From Actinomadura rifamycini DSM 43936 (lineage in GTDB: Bacteria > Actinomycetota > Actinomycetes > Streptosporangiales > Streptosporangiaceae): DNA of 64,000 bases. The position numbers and the translations under genes are program-made. Where the stretch lies: positions 58,216 through 122,215 of the forward strand of contig NZ_AULB01000028.1 in the NCBI RefSeq assembly GCF_000425065.1, in the 5' to 3' direction. The notes beneath the pieces were generated by a model, which searched no databases, had not been told where the DNA came from, and worked only from the letters and a program-made list of their open reading frames with translations. Below are positions 7,370 through 15,097 of this stretch, piece after piece (the first letter of the stretch is position 1; every line of letters begins with the position of its first letter).

Positions 7370-8212
7370 TCACGCCGGGGACGGGACCGCGCGCGTCCCC
7401 ACGAGGTCCGGATCGTCCGCGTAGAACCGGACGCTCCGGACCTCGACCCGCTTCCCGAGCGGACGCACCGCGACGATCGGCTCCGCCAGCTCCACCAGCA
7501 CGTTCGTCTGGGACGCCACCGCCACCGCCAGCCGCCCCTCCGACACCCGCACCAGCCCGGCCTCGTTGTAGTTCCGGACCGTCCGCACCGAGACGATCTT
7601 CTCCCGGGGGATCCGCAGGTCGAAGAACGCGCCGTACCGCACGCGCACCTCGCCGTCCGTCACCACGTGCGGCCGCGTGACGCACGCCGCGATGACCGCC
7701 AGCACGATCAGGATCGAGTACAGGTCCACGACCAGGACGACCAGCCGCAGGGCCTCGGGCGCGTCCACCGCCCGCAGCAGCAGCTCCACCCCGACCAGCT
7801 CGATCACCATCGCCGTCAGGAACGCGAGCTGGATCGCCGTCTGCCCCTTCGCGTAGGAGACGCCCACCGCGCCCGCGGGCACCCCGTGGCGGCGCCGCGC
7901 CGCGAACATGACCAGGCTGACCAGCCCGTCCTTGTCGAACGCCATGATCCGCCGCACCTGCTCGGGCACGATCGTCCGGTACGCGTACCGCGCCGCCGCC
8001 GCACGTCCCGCACCGTCCCGGCGCGCGCCCCGGTACAGGCGGAACGCGACCGTCCCCTCCAGCACCAGCGCCGCGAGCACCACCGCCTCGCCCGCCACCG
8101 TCACCCCGTGCGGCAGCGCCACCCCCGACACCACCAGCACCAGCAGGACGAGCTCCAGCGGGACCATCGCGAACAGCACGCCCCTCGCGGCCCTCAGCAT
8201 CGCCGCACCCAC
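7370..8212 (-). CDS. Membrane protein of unknown function, coupled to a MerR regulator
   Basis: A 280-residue protein I do not recognise. It has two N-terminal hydrophobic helices (about residues 8-55), a basic segment rich in RYRG-type residues, two or three further helices (about 125-185) and a C-terminal soluble domain with IPREKIVSVRTVRNYNEAGL that resembles a PH-like membrane-protein tail. The GTG start has GGAGG seven bases upstream and overlaps the end of the MerR gene by 19 bases, so it is translationally coupled to it and may be its regulatory target or sensor partner. Confidence 0.75.
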   Translation of the reverse strand: MGAAMLRAARGVLFAMVPLELVLLVLVVSGVALPHGVTVAGEAVVLAALVLEGTVAFRLYRGARRDGAGRAAAARYAYRTIVPEQVRRIMAFDKDGLVSLVMFAARRRHGVPAGAVGVSYAKGQTAIQLAFLTAMVIELVGVELLLRAVDAPEALRLVVLVVDLYSILIVLAVIAACVTRPHVVTDGEVRVRYGAFFDLRIPREKIVSVRTVRNYNEAGLVRVSEGRLAVAVASQTNVLVELAEPIVAVRPLGKRVEVRSVRFYADDPDLVGTRAVPSPA

Positions 8213-8907
8213 CGGAACACCTCCGCCTGCGCGGGCGTCATCCCGTCCAGGTACGGGCCGTCGTCATGCTCCGCGAAGGCTTGCAGCAGTTCCGCCGGCA
8301 GGAACGCCGCCAGGTCGGCCGCGACCTCCGGGATGCGCGGATCGTCCACGTCGGCGTCCGCCAGCTCGTCCATCCGCGCGTACAGCTCCCGCACCCGCGC
8401 CGCCGCCTCCGGCTCCGCCAGCGGACGCAGCGTCTCCAGCAGCCACTCGCGCCCCTCCGCGTCCGCCGCCGTGTCGACGAGCGCGAGCATCCCCCGGTCG
8501 AGCTCCGCGAACTTCGAGCCCCCGCCCGTGACGTCCCGCAGGACGCCCGCCACCTCGGGCGACACCGCCGAGTCGGGGTTCAGCTCCCCGTCCTCCAGCA
8601 GCAGCGCCAGCCGCGCCCGCCGCGCCCGGACCGCCGCCTCCTGCCGCGCCAGGTCGTCGTCGAGCTCCCGCAGCACCTCCCGCAGGTCGCGGCCCCGGTC
8701 GTCCGCGAGCACGTCCCGGACCTCGTCCAGCGACATCCCCAGCTCCACCAGCCGCCGCACCCGCGCGAGCAGCACCGCGTCCCGCATGCGGTACTCGCGG
8801 TACCCGTTCGCCAGCCGCTCCGGCTCCGGCAGCAGCCCCTGCGCGTGGTAATGCCGCACCGTGCGGGTCGACACCCCCACCAGCGCCGCGATCTCTCCTA
8901 TTCGCAT
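8194..8907 (-). CDS. MerR-family transcriptional regulator
   Basis: A 237-residue regulator. The N-terminal MerR winged helix is textbook: MRIGEIAALVGVSTRTVRHY, then GYREYRMRDAVLLARVRRLVELGMSLDEVRDVL, followed by a long coiled helix (about residues 75-115) and a C-terminal effector domain without the metal-binding Cys pattern. It probably senses an organic ligand. It is the promoter-proximal gene of a pair with the membrane protein at 7370-8212 and likely controls itself from the promoter at 8914-8944, which shows the 19-bp spacer typical of MerR targets. Confidence 0.92.
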   Translation of the reverse strand: MRIGEIAALVGVSTRTVRHYHAQGLLPEPERLANGYREYRMRDAVLLARVRRLVELGMSLDEVRDVLADDRGRDLREVLRELDDDLARQEAAVRARRARLALLLEDGELNPDSAVSPEVAGVLRDVTGGGSKFAELDRGMLALVDTAADAEGREWLLETLRPLAEPEAAARVRELYARMDELADADVDDPRIPEVAADLAAFLPAELLQAFAEHDDGPYLDGMTPAQAEVFRWVRRC

Positions 8908-8913
8908 ACGGTC

Positions 8914-8944
8914 ATTGAAAACGTTGACGTCGCGTCAAGGTCAA
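8914..8944 (-). promoter_or_regulatory. MerR-type promoter/operator with 19-bp spacer
   Basis: On the minus strand: -35 TTGACC (8944-8939), a 19-base spacer, then -10 TTCAAT (8919-8914). The spacer holds a perfect inverted repeat, TTGACG-CGA-CGTCAA (8924-8938). Six bases follow the -10 before the ATG at 8907, so the mRNA should be leaderless. The overlong spacer with a central palindrome is the known hallmark of MerR-activated promoters. The -35 overlaps the stop codon of the upstream gene. Confidence 0.75.
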
Positions 8945-9495
8945 CCCACGTCGCCGACCACCGACACCGGCTGCGCCGGCCCCGCCTCGACCGCCTCCGC
9001 CACCCGCCGCGCCGCCTCCCCCGGATCCACCCGGTCCGTGTGGACCACGAGGTTGAACACCGGATCCTCGAGCCCCAGCAGCTCCCGCCGCGTCTCGTCC
9101 CACACCCCGAGGACGACCCGCGCGTCGGCGTCGCCGCGCCGCTGCGCCCGCAGCCCGCACACCTCCCGCGGCGCCCACAGCAGCACGCTCGTCCACCCGA
9201 AGAACGGCACCGCGAACTTCAACCGCTGCAGGTCCACGACCTCGACCAGCCGCGCCACCGGGACGTCCCCCGCATCGGCGACCGCGTCCATGTCCCGCCG
9301 GTCGACCACGGCCTCCCCGCGCAGCTCGACCACGACCCGCCCGGACGCCCGCAGCGCGTCGAGCTCCCCCGGCGCGAACCCGCCCGCCGCCCGCTCCGGC
9401 AGCCACACGAACCGCTCGTCCCTGCGGAACAGCTCGTCCGCGACCGTCGACTTCCCCACCGCCGCGGGCCCGCAGAGGATCACCCCACGTCTCAT
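8941..9495 (-). CDS. P-loop AAA/kinase-like protein
   Basis: A 184-residue soluble protein with a Walker A motif at its very N terminus (MRRGVILCGPAAVGKSTVAD) and no other family signature I can name with certainty. Size and layout suit a small-molecule kinase or shikimate/guanylate-kinase-like P-loop protein, and a VVELRGEAVVDRRD stretch might carry the Walker B Asp. Its stop codon overlaps the -35 box of the downstream merR promoter, so transcription of this gene could interfere with that promoter. Confidence 0.7.
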   Translation of the reverse strand: MRRGVILCGPAAVGKSTVADELFRRDERFVWLPERAAGGFAPGELDALRASGRVVVELRGEAVVDRRDMDAVADAGDVPVARLVEVVDLQRLKFAVPFFGWTSVLLWAPREVCGLRAQRRGDADARVVLGVWDETRRELLGLEDPVFNLVVHTDRVDPGEAARRVAEAVEAGPAQPVSVVGDVG

Positions 9496-9571
9496 CCCCC
9501 GACCCTACGCACGCCCACCCCAAGCGACGACAAACCGCCCCCAACGTCTGCCGAAGCCGCTTCGCGCCGCC

Positions 9572-10069
9572 TCAGTCCCACCAGGTAACGACAGCCAGAC
9601 GCCGTTCCGCGGCGACCCGGCAGAAGCGGCGGAGCGCCGTGAAATGCGCCGCCATGTAATCGAGCGGGTGCCCCTCCATGGACGCGTAGGGCTCGCCGAG
9701 CAGCGTCCCGGCGGCGTCCGGATCGGACGGCAGCGCCGCGGGGAGGCCCTCTGGACCGATGCCTTCGAGCTGGGCGGCGCAGCGCGCCACGTCCTCGGCC
9801 GCCACCGCCCTCGGCGGCTCCACCACGCCGTCGGGGCGGTCCCGGTAGGCGAGGTTGACCTCCTCGCCGCCGTCCAGCAGCCCCCGCACCGCGCCGGCAC
9901 CGAGGACCTCGCACACATGGACGATGCCGCCGCCCGCCCAGTCGAGATCGAGGTACTCCGAGGCCGCCATCGCCTCGAACGAGCAGAGCCGGTCCAGCGC
10001 CGCGACCGACCGCCCGCACTCGCCGAGCACCGCGGGCGCGACCCGCGCCAGCAGCAACGTAACCGCCAT
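9572..10069 (-). CDS. DUF1877-like protein
   Basis: A 165-residue soluble protein of the YfbM/DUF1877 kind, whose function is unknown. Seen: the family-typical EYLDLDWAGGGIVHVCEVLG, ARCAAQLEGIGPEGL and the C-terminal YMAAHFTALRRFCRVAAERR. GGGAGG lies eight bases before the ATG. It stands as an apparently single gene between the P-loop protein and the imine-reductase-like gene. Confidence 0.75.
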   Translation of the reverse strand: MAVTLLLARVAPAVLGECGRSVAALDRLCSFEAMAASEYLDLDWAGGGIVHVCEVLGAGAVRGLLDGGEEVNLAYRDRPDGVVEPPRAVAAEDVARCAAQLEGIGPEGLPAALPSDPDAAGTLLGEPYASMEGHPLDYMAAHFTALRRFCRVAAERRLAVVTWWD

Positions 10070-10154
10070 GCCCCCAGCCTCCCGGTGACCGCCATGGGCC
10101 GCCGCGCGTGCCGCGCGTGCCGCTCACGGAATCGCGCCGCGCCCCGGGTGCCCT

Positions 10155-11027
10155 TCACCCCCTGAAGTGCTCGACCAGCCGCGAGTAGCTGTCGTCCGCG
10201 TGGCCTTGCTCGAGGGCATGCGCGACGAGCGTCCGGGTGTACTCCGGCAGCTCGCCGTCGATGCCGCGCGCGCGGCTCTCCCGGACCACATCGTCGACCG
10301 ACGGCAGGTGGTGGCGCAGCGCCCCGAACGGCACCGCGTGCGCCCCCGCGTCGACCTCGTCCGCGATCGACGGCAGGAAGGACGTCAGCGCGGACATCGA
10401 CGGGCGCGCGTACTCCAGGAACCGCTTGGCCTCGATGCCCGCATCGGACAGGAGAGCGGCGGCGTGGAGGAACCCGTTCAGCAGGCCCCACATCGTGTCG
10501 TGCACGGCCATCCCGTACAGGACGGCCGCGCCCGGATCGGCGGACACCCAGGTCCCGCGCCCGCCGAGAGCCCGCAGCACCGGCCGAAGCCGCTCGTGAA
10601 CCCGCTCGTCCCCGCCGTAGAACACCACCGCGTCCTCGTGGCCCACGCCGGGCGCGATCGTCATGATCTGCCCGTGCAGGTGCTCCGCACCTTCGCCCCG
10701 AACCCGCTCGGCCACCGCCGTCGCCTCGGCGGACGTCCCGTCCGTCACGTTCAGCAGCGTGCGGCCCCCGAGCGCGTCGCCCGCGTCGTCCAGCAACCCG
10801 AGGACGGTCCCGTTGCCCTTCACGCACACGACGACGAGCTCTCCGGCGAGAACCGCGTCCCGAACCGTCCCCACGTGCCGTGCGCCCTTCGCCACCAGGG
10901 CGTCCGCCTTACCGGGCGTCCGGTTCCACACGGTGACCGGGTGGCCCCGCTCGAGAAAGGCGTCCGCGAGCGCCGCCCCCATCTCGCCGAGCCCGATCAC
11001 CGTCACACCGATCGATGCGCCGTCCAT
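10155..11027 (-). CDS. NAD(P)-dependent imine-reductase-like oxidoreductase
   Basis: A 290-residue two-domain enzyme of the beta-hydroxyacid dehydrogenase superfamily. Seen: a Rossmann start VTVIGLGEMGAALADAFLER, VWNRTPGKADALVAKGAR (NADP-type Arg after the second strand), LLNVTDGTSAEATAV, then an all-helical C-terminal half with YGMAVHDTMWGLLNGFLHAA, which is characteristic of imine reductases rather than sugar-acid dehydrogenases. The ATG at 11027 has GGGAG five bases upstream; the ATG at 11039 is less well placed. The gene sits behind a clear MerR-type promoter, suggesting induction by a xenobiotic or redox signal. The natural substrate is unknown. Confidence 0.82.
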   Translation of the reverse strand: MDGASIGVTVIGLGEMGAALADAFLERGHPVTVWNRTPGKADALVAKGARHVGTVRDAVLAGELVVVCVKGNGTVLGLLDDAGDALGGRTLLNVTDGTSAEATAVAERVRGEGAEHLHGQIMTIAPGVGHEDAVVFYGGDERVHERLRPVLRALGGRGTWVSADPGAAVLYGMAVHDTMWGLLNGFLHAAALLSDAGIEAKRFLEYARPSMSALTSFLPSIADEVDAGAHAVPFGALRHHLPSVDDVVRESRARGIDGELPEYTRTLVAHALEQGHADDSYSRLVEHFRG

Positions 11028-11078
11028 GGCGTCTCCCATCCCCTCGCGCCCGATCCGGTGACCGGGCGACCGGGACCG

Positions 11079-11109
11079 ACGCTAGAACCTCAAGCAAGCT
11101 CGAGGTCAA
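11079..11109 (-). promoter_or_regulatory. Second MerR-type promoter, for the imine-reductase-like gene
   Basis: Minus strand: -35 TTGACC (11109-11104), 19-base spacer, -10 TAGCGT (11084-11079). A 20-bp near-perfect palindrome, ACCTCAAGC-AA-GCTCGAGGT (11087-11106, one mismatch), fills the spacer. CCTCAAG/CTTGAGG arms are typical of SoxR/BmrR-like MerR operators. The motif differs from the one in front of the local merR gene, so another MerR protein may be responsible. Confidence 0.7.
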
Positions 11110-11184
11110 CCCCGAGCGCTTTCCTCCTGCAGGGTGTCGAACAAGTGCTCCCGACTCCGGTTGGCGTGCGCGTGCGGAACGCTT

Positions 11185-11601
11185 TCAGTGACTCTCGGCC
11201 GTTTCCGCCTTGGCTGCACCGGCTCGGAGCGAGCCCAGCCCAGGAATCAGCACCGCCGCCACCACCAGGTGCATCAGACCGAGCGAGACCCGAGTGCCGC
11301 CGTCCATGCCTTCACCGGCGAACGGCAGGAAGGACACCACCAGCACGGCGCCGGCCACTCCGACCCAGACGGCGCGTGCCCGCCGCACTCCGAACCGCTC
11401 CAGGACGGCGAGCAGCCCCCAGCCCGCGAGCGACGCGAGCAGCGCGACAACTGCCACGGGCGCGACGCCGATGTCGAGCGTCTCCTCGCCGTCGGCTATC
11501 CGCAACTGCTGCCCGAGCAGCGGATCCGCGACCAGCCACACCAGGACGGGCGCCAGGACGGCCAGGGCCACGACACCCGGGCGCCTCCTCCGCACGTTCA
11601 C
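11185..11601 (-). CDS. DUF6069-like four-helix membrane protein
   Basis: A 138-residue integral membrane protein with four hydrophobic helices (about residues 10-25, 45-65, 75-95 and 105-125). The pattern matches small actinobacterial DUF6069-type proteins that commonly follow a TetR gene; I assign the family by resemblance. Its ATG overlaps the TetR stop by four bases, so it is co-translated with the regulator at 11598-12209 and should share its operator. Function unknown. Confidence 0.7.
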   Translation of the reverse strand: MNVRRRRPGVVALAVLAPVLVWLVADPLLGQQLRIADGEETLDIGVAPVAVVALLASLAGWGLLAVLERFGVRRARAVWVGVAGAVLVVSFLPFAGEGMDGGTRVSLGLMHLVVAAVLIPGLGSLRAGAAKAETAESH

Positions 11602-12209
11602 TCGGCACTTCCAGTGAACGCCCCGTGCAGGAAGACGTCCACCAGCTCGCCCGGGGCCAGGTCGGGCTTGTCGTCCGTCCGCGGCTGGGTGAAGAGCAGC
11701 CCGAGGAACAGCGCCGCGACCTGCTCCGGCGGCCGCCGGAGCGCCTCCCTCTCGGGCTCCAGCAGCTCCGCGAGCGCCGCACGGAGACGGGACATCGACT
11801 CCTCGCGTCCCGCACCGCGCACCGTCCCCGGGTGCTTGCCGCCGCCGTGGCCGAGCGAGCCGAACACCGCGCCCAGCCGGTCCATGTGCGCCTGCAGCGC
11901 CTCGGCCGCCTCCGCGAGCCGCTCGTCCGGCGGCAGCGACATGTCGATCGCCTCCAGCTCCCGGATCGCGTGCTCCGGGGAGAGCACCTCCGCGACGCAG
12001 GCTTGCAGCAGCTCGTCCTTGTCGGCGAAGACCCGGAAGATCGTGCCCTCCCCGATGCCCGCCGCACGGGCGATCTTCGCCGTCGTCACCGCCGCCCCGT
12101 ACTCGGTGATCAGCGGGATCGCGGTCTGGATGATCATCTCGCGCCGCCGCTCCGGCGACATGGCCGGCGCCCGCCGCCGAGCGGGCCGGTTCTCCTTGGA
12201 TGCCGTCAT
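11598..12209 (-). CDS. TetR-family repressor
   Basis: A 203-residue TetR regulator. The HTH is AVTTAKIARAAGIGEGTIFRVFADKDEL, preceded by a basic arm (residues 1-22) and followed by an all-helical ligand domain with a C-terminal FLGLLFTQPRTDDKPDLAPG segment. It is autogenously placed: the start lies 15 bases from a twin palindromic operator (12225-12263). It most likely represses itself and the membrane protein translated behind it. Confidence 0.92.
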   Translation of the reverse strand: MTASKENRPARRRAPAMSPERRREMIIQTAIPLITEYGAAVTTAKIARAAGIGEGTIFRVFADKDELLQACVAEVLSPEHAIRELEAIDMSLPPDERLAEAAEALQAHMDRLGAVFGSLGHGGGKHPGTVRGAGREESMSRLRAALAELLEPEREALRRPPEQVAALFLGLLFTQPRTDDKPDLAPGELVDVFLHGAFTGSAE

Positions 12210-12216
12210 GGCCGCG

Positions 12217-12263
12217 ACAGTACAGAGTGAGGGCTCACTCCGTCAATGAGTGAGCCCTCACTC
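12217..12263 (-). promoter_or_regulatory. tetR promoter with twin 16-bp operators
   Basis: Two palindromic sites, GAGTGAGGGCTCACTC (12225-12240) and GAGTGAGCCCTCACTC (12248-12263), are exact reverse complements of each other, with centres 23 bp apart. On the minus strand the -35 TTGACG (12246-12241) lies between them. Site one fills the spacer and a -10 TACTGT (12222-12217) ends seven bases before the ATG, so the message should be leaderless. Repressor bound here would block RNA polymerase directly. Confidence 0.78.
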
Positions 12264-12365
12264 CCCTGCGCGTGACGAACAGTGCCCGATCGAGTTCGGT
12301 CCGCCGCAGACCACCGAAAGACATTCCTGCCCTTAGAAGGAGGCGCTCCACTACGCTGTGGCGAC

Positions 12366-13373
12366 ATGGCCGCGAATCGGAAAATCAGAACCAGAAGTAC
12401 CGCCAGAAGCGTAGTCGCTTACGACCTTTCCATACCGCCCCCCAACGGTGGCCGCTTCGACGAGGCGGGGGTATTTCCCACCGAAGAACCACCGATCGGC
12501 CATGCGGCCTCACCCGACCTGGAGCATGCCGTTTATACGACCGACAAAGAACTCGTCTGCATCGGACGTGACGGCACACCCAGGTGGCGAATGGACTTCG
12601 GGGCGGCACCCACGCCTTACATGAGCGGCCGCGCTTCCTGCGCGTTCTCCCAGAACGGCGAAGTGGTGTGGCTATACCGGCCGGACATGGCCCTTAGGGG
12701 AGCCGGCCACACCGACCAGTGGTTCGCCCTCGACGCGGCCACCAGCGCCGTGTTGGGGCAGGCCGACCTCGGCAGCGGAGGTCACGGCGCGTTCCATTTC
12801 GCCCACCCGGACGGCGAGCACATGTTGCTCGACGTCGGTGAAGGGCAGGAGGGCTCCCGGGTTTACCGCGGCCACCTGGAGGGCGGAGGAATCTCGGTCA
12901 CCGAGTACGCATGGGACGGCCTGTTCGACCTTTCACCCGACGGCAGGCGCATGCTCACAGTCGAAGACGTGCCGGGCACCCTCCTCCAGCAACTGCGCGT
13001 ACGCACCTTCCCCGACGGGCAGGAAGAGATCGCCGTCCAGGCCGATTCCTTCGGCTACGACGAAGACAGACACGAGACCTTTTTCATCGGGTGGATCGTC
13101 GGCTTCCTTGACGCCCGAACCGCGATCGTCTCCGTTCACGGTGAGCGCGTCACCGCGCTCGACGAGTTCGGCGATCCCGAGGATCTCGAGGACTTCCAGG
13201 AGAACTATCTTGTCGATATCCACGTCGGACGGGTGCTCCGCCCCCTCGGCCCGGAGTTCTTCGCGCGCACGGACATCGTCCCCCTCGGTGACGGCTCCTG
13301 GAGGACCACCGGCCCCGACGGCGAGTGGCACCGCCACACCGAGGCGGCGCCCGCCCCAGAGCCGGGCCCCTGA
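12366..13373 (+). CDS. Hypothetical protein, beta-propeller-like
   Basis: About 335 residues, soluble, with no signal peptide. I do not recognise a named family. Repeated segments such as ASPDLEHAVYTTDKELVCIG, SCAFSQNGEVVWLYRPD, FHFAHPDGEHMLLDVGEG and LSPDGRRMLTVEDV look like blades of a WD40/PQQ-type beta-propeller. The start is uncertain: the frame is open from 12282, but the ATG at 12366 lies eight bases after a possible -10 (TACGCT), consistent with a leaderless message. Its 5' part uses more A/T-ending codons than its neighbours, a mild hint of transfer. Confidence 0.65.
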   Translation: MAANRKIRTRSTARSVVAYDLSIPPPNGGRFDEAGVFPTEEPPIGHAASPDLEHAVYTTDKELVCIGRDGTPRWRMDFGAAPTPYMSGRASCAFSQNGEVVWLYRPDMALRGAGHTDQWFALDAATSAVLGQADLGSGGHGAFHFAHPDGEHMLLDVGEGQEGSRVYRGHLEGGGISVTEYAWDGLFDLSPDGRRMLTVEDVPGTLLQQLRVRTFPDGQEEIAVQADSFGYDEDRHETFFIGWIVGFLDARTAIVSVHGERVTALDEFGDPEDLEDFQENYLVDIHVGRVLRPLGPEFFARTDIVPLGDGSWRTTGPDGEWHRHTEAAPAPEPGP

Positions 13374-13402
13374 GCGGCAGCGGGCGGGTCGGACCGGCAC
13401 GC

Positions 13403-13690
13403 CTACAAGTCCGTGGCGTGCCCCTCGATGAAGTACGACCGGCCGACCTCGGGAGGCGGGCAGGCCAGCACCTCGATGAGCCGCGGCCAGTGTTCGGCCG
13501 CGACCTCGTACGACCCCGCCGCGAACCACTCGTCGTCACCGTTGTCGAAGATCCGGAGGTCATGGACCCTCATGATCTGCTCCCGGCTGACGGGAAAGGT
13601 ACCGATGAGCCGCTCATCGCCGTCGTCGAACCAGACGAGCCGCCATCCCATGTTCCGGCCGTCGGCGTAACGAGCGGGGTCTCCAGCCAC
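13403..13690 (-). CDS. Small hypothetical protein
   Basis: About 95 residues, acidic and soluble (GWRLVWFDDGDERLIGTFPV, RIFDNGDDEWFAAGSYEV, RSYFIEGHATDL). No family recognised. The GTG at 13690 is my choice; an ATG at 13651 directly before GWRLVW is equally possible, and no strong ribosome site marks either. It converges on the beta-propeller-like gene with a 29-base gap. Confidence 0.5.
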   Translation of the reverse strand: MAGDPARYADGRNMGWRLVWFDDGDERLIGTFPVSREQIMRVHDLRIFDNGDDEWFAAGSYEVAAEHWPRLIEVLACPPPEVGRSYFIEGHATDL

Positions 13691-13783
13691 AGCCCGATTC
13701 TGGCAGCGCCCCGGACGACGATGCGACAGCCGCTCGGCCGAACGCATGCACGTCCGGCCGCTGGACGAACGATAGACGCCGAC

Positions 13784-13814
13784 GGCCCCTGACCGTTGTT
13801 GCTGGTCAGGGGCC
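13784..13814 (-). terminator. Hairpin downstream of tRNA-Tyr (likely terminator)
   Basis: GGCCCCTGACC (13784-13794) and GGTCAGGGGCC (13804-13814) form a perfect 11-bp stem with a 9-base loop, 14 bases past the 3' end of tRNA-Tyr in its transcription direction. No U-run follows on that strand, so it would be an actinobacterial I-type terminator. Confidence 0.6.
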
Positions 13815-13828
13815 GTTTAGGCTGGTGG

Positions 13829-13910
13829 TGGCGGGTCCAGGATTCGAACCTGGGTAGGCTAAGCCGACGGATTTACAGTCCGCTCCCATTGGCCACTCGG
13901 GCAACCCGCC
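13829..13910 (-). tRNA. tRNA-Tyr (anticodon GTA)
   Basis: A class II tRNA on the minus strand: acceptor GGCGGGT/ACCCGCC, D-arm GCCCGAGTGGCCAATGGGAGC, anticodon loop CTGTAAA (GTA), a long variable arm, T-arm CCCAGGTTCGAATCCTGGA and discriminator A. CCA appears to be encoded at 13828-13826, unlike the other two tRNAs here. Confidence 0.95.
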
Positions 13911-14047
13911 GTGGTGTGTCGCGCTCGGCGACGGCACTGGAAAGAATAGCGGACGGGGCGAGTGGACGTGACATCGGTGGCGGGGGAGGCGCGCGGGGGG
14001 CAGCCGCTACCCTGCGCTCAAGCTGTGTTGACGTGGTGAGGTTTGTG

Positions 14048-14461
14048 GTGCGTTCAGGAACGATCTTCAGTTTCGACAATGTGCGGGGGTACGGGTTCAT
14101 CGTGCCGGACGGGGGTGGCGAGGACGTGTTCGTGCACGCCAACGACCTGCTGGACGACAAGAGCCTGTTCACGCCCGGGACGGCGGTGGAGTTCGAGGTC
14201 GCGCAGGGGGAGCGGGGGCCGAAGGCGTTCGCCGTGCGGGCGCTCGACGAGCCCGCGGCGCCCGAGCGGCCGCCGGTGAGGAGGGCGGCCGAGTCGTTCG
14301 ACGACGATGTGCTGTGCGACGTCCTGTCGTCGCGGGAGCTGGGGCACGAAATCACGGACGTGCTGCTGGCGAAGGTCCCGGAGCTGACGGGCGGGCAGAT
14401 CGTGAAGATCCGCGAGAGCCTGCTGGCGGTGGCGCAGAAGCACGGGTGGACCGAGGACTGA
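14048..14461 (+). CDS. Cold-shock-domain protein with C-terminal extension
   Basis: A 137-residue protein. Residues 1-65 are a cold-shock (OB-fold) domain: SGTIFSFDNVRGYGFIVPDG and EDVFVHANDLLD carry the RNP1/RNP2 aromatic residues that bind single-stranded RNA or DNA. Residues 85-137 form a helical tail (FDDDVLCDVLSSRELGHEIT onward) absent from the classic 67-residue CspA. It is probably an RNA chaperone or regulator. GGTGAGG at 14035-14041 favours the GTG at 14048 over the GTG one codon earlier. yajQ follows 54 bases downstream, possibly in one transcript. Confidence 0.88.
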   Translation: MRSGTIFSFDNVRGYGFIVPDGGGEDVFVHANDLLDDKSLFTPGTAVEFEVAQGERGPKAFAVRALDEPAAPERPPVRRAAESFDDDVLCDVLSSRELGHEITDVLLAKVPELTGGQIVKIRESLLAVAQKHGWTED

Positions 14462-14515
14462 GCGGAAGGTCGATACGCTTCGTCGACGTGTTAGTCGCTG
14501 GTGAGGGGACGTCTG

Positions 14516-15004
14516 ATGGCCGACAGTAGTTTCGACGTGGTCTCGAAGCTGGACCGCCAGGAGGTCGACAACGCGCTGAACCAGGCCGCGAAGGAGGTGG
14601 CCAACAGGTTCGACTTCCGGAACGTGGACGCGGGGGTCAAGTGGTCCGGGGAGACCATCGAGATCCAGGCGAACACCGAGGAGCGCGCGAACGCCGTGCT
14701 GGACGTGCTGAAGGACAAGCTCGTGAAGCGGGGGATCTCGCTGAAGGCGATCGATCCGGGCGAGCCGAAGCCTTCGGGGAAGGTGTACAAGATCGGCGTG
14801 GGGCTCAAGGAGGGCATCTCCCAGGAGGACGCCAAGAAGATCGGCAAGATCATCCGGGATGAGGGCCCGAAGGGCGTGAAGGCGCAGATCCAGGGGGACG
14901 AGCTGCGGGTCAGCTCGAAGAAGAAGGACGACCTGCAGCAGATCATCTCCCTGCTGAAGGGCAAGGACCTCGATGTCGCCCTGCAGTTCGTGAACTACCG
15001 CTGA
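14516..15004 (+). CDS. YajQ-family nucleotide-binding protein
   Basis: A 162-residue cytoplasmic protein of the YajQ/UPF0234 family: MADSSFDVVSKLDRQEVDNA, EVANRFDFRNV, GISLKAIDPGEPKPSGKVYK and VSSKKKDDLQQIISLLKG are diagnostic. Family members bind nucleotides, and some bind cyclic di-GMP or tRNA; the role in actinomycetes is not settled. Two RNP-like domains are expected from the length. The ATG at 14516 follows GAGGGGA with good spacing, and an upstream ATG at 14501 is rejected on that basis. A strong terminator follows at 15009-15063. Confidence 0.95.
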   Translation: MADSSFDVVSKLDRQEVDNALNQAAKEVANRFDFRNVDAGVKWSGETIEIQANTEERANAVLDVLKDKLVKRGISLKAIDPGEPKPSGKVYKIGVGLKEGISQEDAKKIGKIIRDEGPKGVKAQIQGDELRVSSKKKDDLQQIISLLKGKDLDVALQFVNYR

Positions 15005-15008
15005 CGTG

Positions 15009-15063
15009 CGAGAGCGCGCCGCCCGTCTCCCCCGCAGAGACGGCCGGCGCGCTCTCGTTTTCT
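15009..15063 (+). terminator. Rho-independent terminator after yajQ
   Basis: CGAGAGCGCGCCG (15009-15021) and CGGCGCGCTCTCG (15045-15057) pair perfectly over 13 bp. An inner GTCTC/GAGAC stem extends the fold, and TTTTCT follows. It separates yajQ from the convergent htpX. Confidence 0.92.
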
Positions 15064-15097
15064 ATGACGCCGCGGACCCCGGGGTTGTTCGCGCGAG

